Shown: positions 63,282 through 64,000 of the stretch, piece by piece | How the letters are laid out: every line of letters begins with the position of its first letter | Numbering within the stretch: position 1 is the first letter of the stretch | Source: Roseiarcus sp963730555 | GTDB lineage: Bacteria; Pseudomonadota; Alphaproteobacteria; Rhizobiales; Beijerinckiaceae | Length of the DNA stretch: 64,000 bases | Assembly (NCBI GenBank): GCA_963730555.1 | Contig: CAVSSS010000011.1 | Span: 248,001-312,000, forward strand | Direction: 5' to 3' | Translations under genes and position numbers: made by a program | Notes under the pieces: model-generated | Database searches by the model: none | Told to the model about the DNA's origin: nothing | The model's input: the letters and a program-made list of their open reading frames with translations, nothing else

Positions 63282-63760
63282 GAAGCTCCTCCCTCGACCG
63301 CGCCGCCTGCCGTCCGCGAACGCGAACGGCGTCGTGCCCGGCGACGCTTCCTCGCTCTTCTCGGCGCGCGACTATTCAACAGCGGCTCAAGGAATACAAC
63401 GCCCTACGTTAGTCGAAGAGGCGCCTGCGGCGACCCGCGCCCGGCGCGCGGCCAGTCGCCTGGTCGCCGTCACCGCCCCGGCGGCGTCGGCTCAGCCCAG
63501 GCTCGCTGACGGGGTGCGGCGCGTGGCGGGCGCGCACACCCCCTCGCGCCCACCGGCCAGACATGACCGCTATTTGCGCATTTGAGACGTTTGAGCGATG
63601 TCTCGTGTCGACGTAAACCTGCCGTTGCAGATCGCGACCTTGGACGCCTCAATTGGGCGGATTCCGGACCTAGATGGGTCGCCGCGGGAAGGACCTGAGT
63701 CCAGCCGAAAGCTGTCTTCGGATGGCGAGCAGAAAATCAGCTTCATTGCCCGAAGCCGAC
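63282..63760. other. Intergenic region upstream of the acyl-CoA synthetase operon
   Basis: No convincing gene on either strand. It should hold the operon promoter. GGACGCCTCAATTGGGCGGA (63639-63658) nearly repeats GGACGCCTCAAGTGGGCGGA at 55598-55617 beside the group II intron, so a small dispersed repeat or IS scar is present. Confidence 0.45.
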
Positions 63761-64000
63761 CTACGGCAGTCGCGATAGCAGCGCCTGCGCCTCAGCGATC
63801 TCGGGCATCTCCGGCGTCGGCGCAAAGCCTTCGAGGGCCGGCGCGAGGATAGCGTGGGCGTCGACCGAACGACCGTTCGATAGATAGTGTTTGGCCAGCG
63901 ACAGCGCGGCGCGCAGTTCGAAGCTGCGTGTGGCCTGCCGCTTCGCGACCGCGACGGCGGTCAGGAAGGCGTCTTCCGCGGGCGCGGGGTTGGGGGGGTC
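63761..64000 (-). CDS. C-terminus of an unidentified protein (probably TPR-rich regulator or cyclase)
   Basis: The last 79 residues read AEDAFLTAVAVAKRQATRSF, ELRAALSLAKHYLSNGRSVD and AHAILAPALEGFAPTPEMPE-IAEAQALLSRLP. The pattern (RQATRSFELRAALSLAKLY, LAPALEGF) is the usual end of long proteins with an AAA ATPase and TPRs, often fused to an adenylate cyclase or winged helix. The frame runs off the right edge. Confidence 0.7.
   Translation of the reverse strand, partial: DPPNPAPAEDAFLTAVAVAKRQATRSFELRAALSLAKHYLSNGRSVDAHAILAPALEGFAPTPEMPEIAEAQALLSRLP

Noticed and set aside
63598..63852. 84-codon frame near the right edge
   Set aside because: Overlaps the end of a better-supported minus-strand gene and has no ribosome site or conserved pattern.

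Overview
The window looks like a high-GC chromosome segment from an alphaproteobacterium, most likely Hyphomicrobiales (Rhizobiales). The clues are a tRNA-His with no dedicated extra G at the 5' end and discriminator A73, a PdhS/PleC-type kinase behind a CtrA-like box, PHA phasins behind a TGC-rich PhaR-like site, and many Liv-type ABC transporters. I cannot name the genus.

Layout. 1-9.4 kb is ordinary chromosome: an Nramp transporter end, an ECF41 sigma factor/carboxymuconolactone-decarboxylase pair with a textbook ECF41 promoter, a flavin-reductase-fold protein divergent from a LysR regulator, a VapBC/FitAB toxin-antitoxin pair, a PdhS-like kinase split by a frameshift, and two phasins (one broken). 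From tRNA-His (9.5 kb) to about 20.2 kb lies a decayed mobile element. It holds a broken pentapeptide-repeat membrane protein, a broken replicative AAA ATPase followed by TAGTGACC repeats, two small genes each behind a copy of a structured direct repeat, a serine recombinase, a divergent AlbA/HEPN-like pair, a five-unit 10-bp-period repeat beside a parS-like palindrome, and a terminase pseudogene. SelO and 5'-3' exonuclease remnants, an IS21 element and a truncated group II intron follow. Two PEP-CTERM proteins and IS110/IS630 remnants fill 24-28.4 kb.

28.8-49.4 kb is an amine/amide catabolic island. One arm has a copper amine oxidase, an unknown protein, a metallo-beta-lactamase-fold hydrolase, a GMC oxidoreductase, and an acetylpolyamine-amidohydrolase/HDAC-fold enzyme. 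Facing it are an N,N-dimethylformamidase (DMFase) large-subunit homologue, two Gfo/Idh/MocA oxidoreductases and a remnant of a third DMFase large subunit. The second arm has an intact copper amine oxidase, a complete Liv-type ABC transporter, and DMFase small and large subunits. Sigma-54-type promoters precede the first amine oxidase and the transporter, which suggests nitrogen control. I infer import and hydrolysis of an N-alkyl amide or formamide, then oxidative deamination of the released amine; the true substrate is unknown.

49.5-56 kb is a junkyard: amidase and cyclase fragments, an IS1182-type element, an IS110-type transposase, and a full-length group II intron identical over the compared stretches to the truncated copy at 23 kb. 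56-63.3 kb is a second Liv-type ABC operon led by an AMP-forming acyl-CoA synthetase. The window ends in the C-terminus of an unidentified protein.

A caution for the whole window: about fifteen otherwise well-conserved genes carry one or more single-base frameshifts. In the mobile region this fits decay. In the catabolic island it could equally be uncorrected sequencing indels, so 'pseudogene' there means 'frameshifted as given'.
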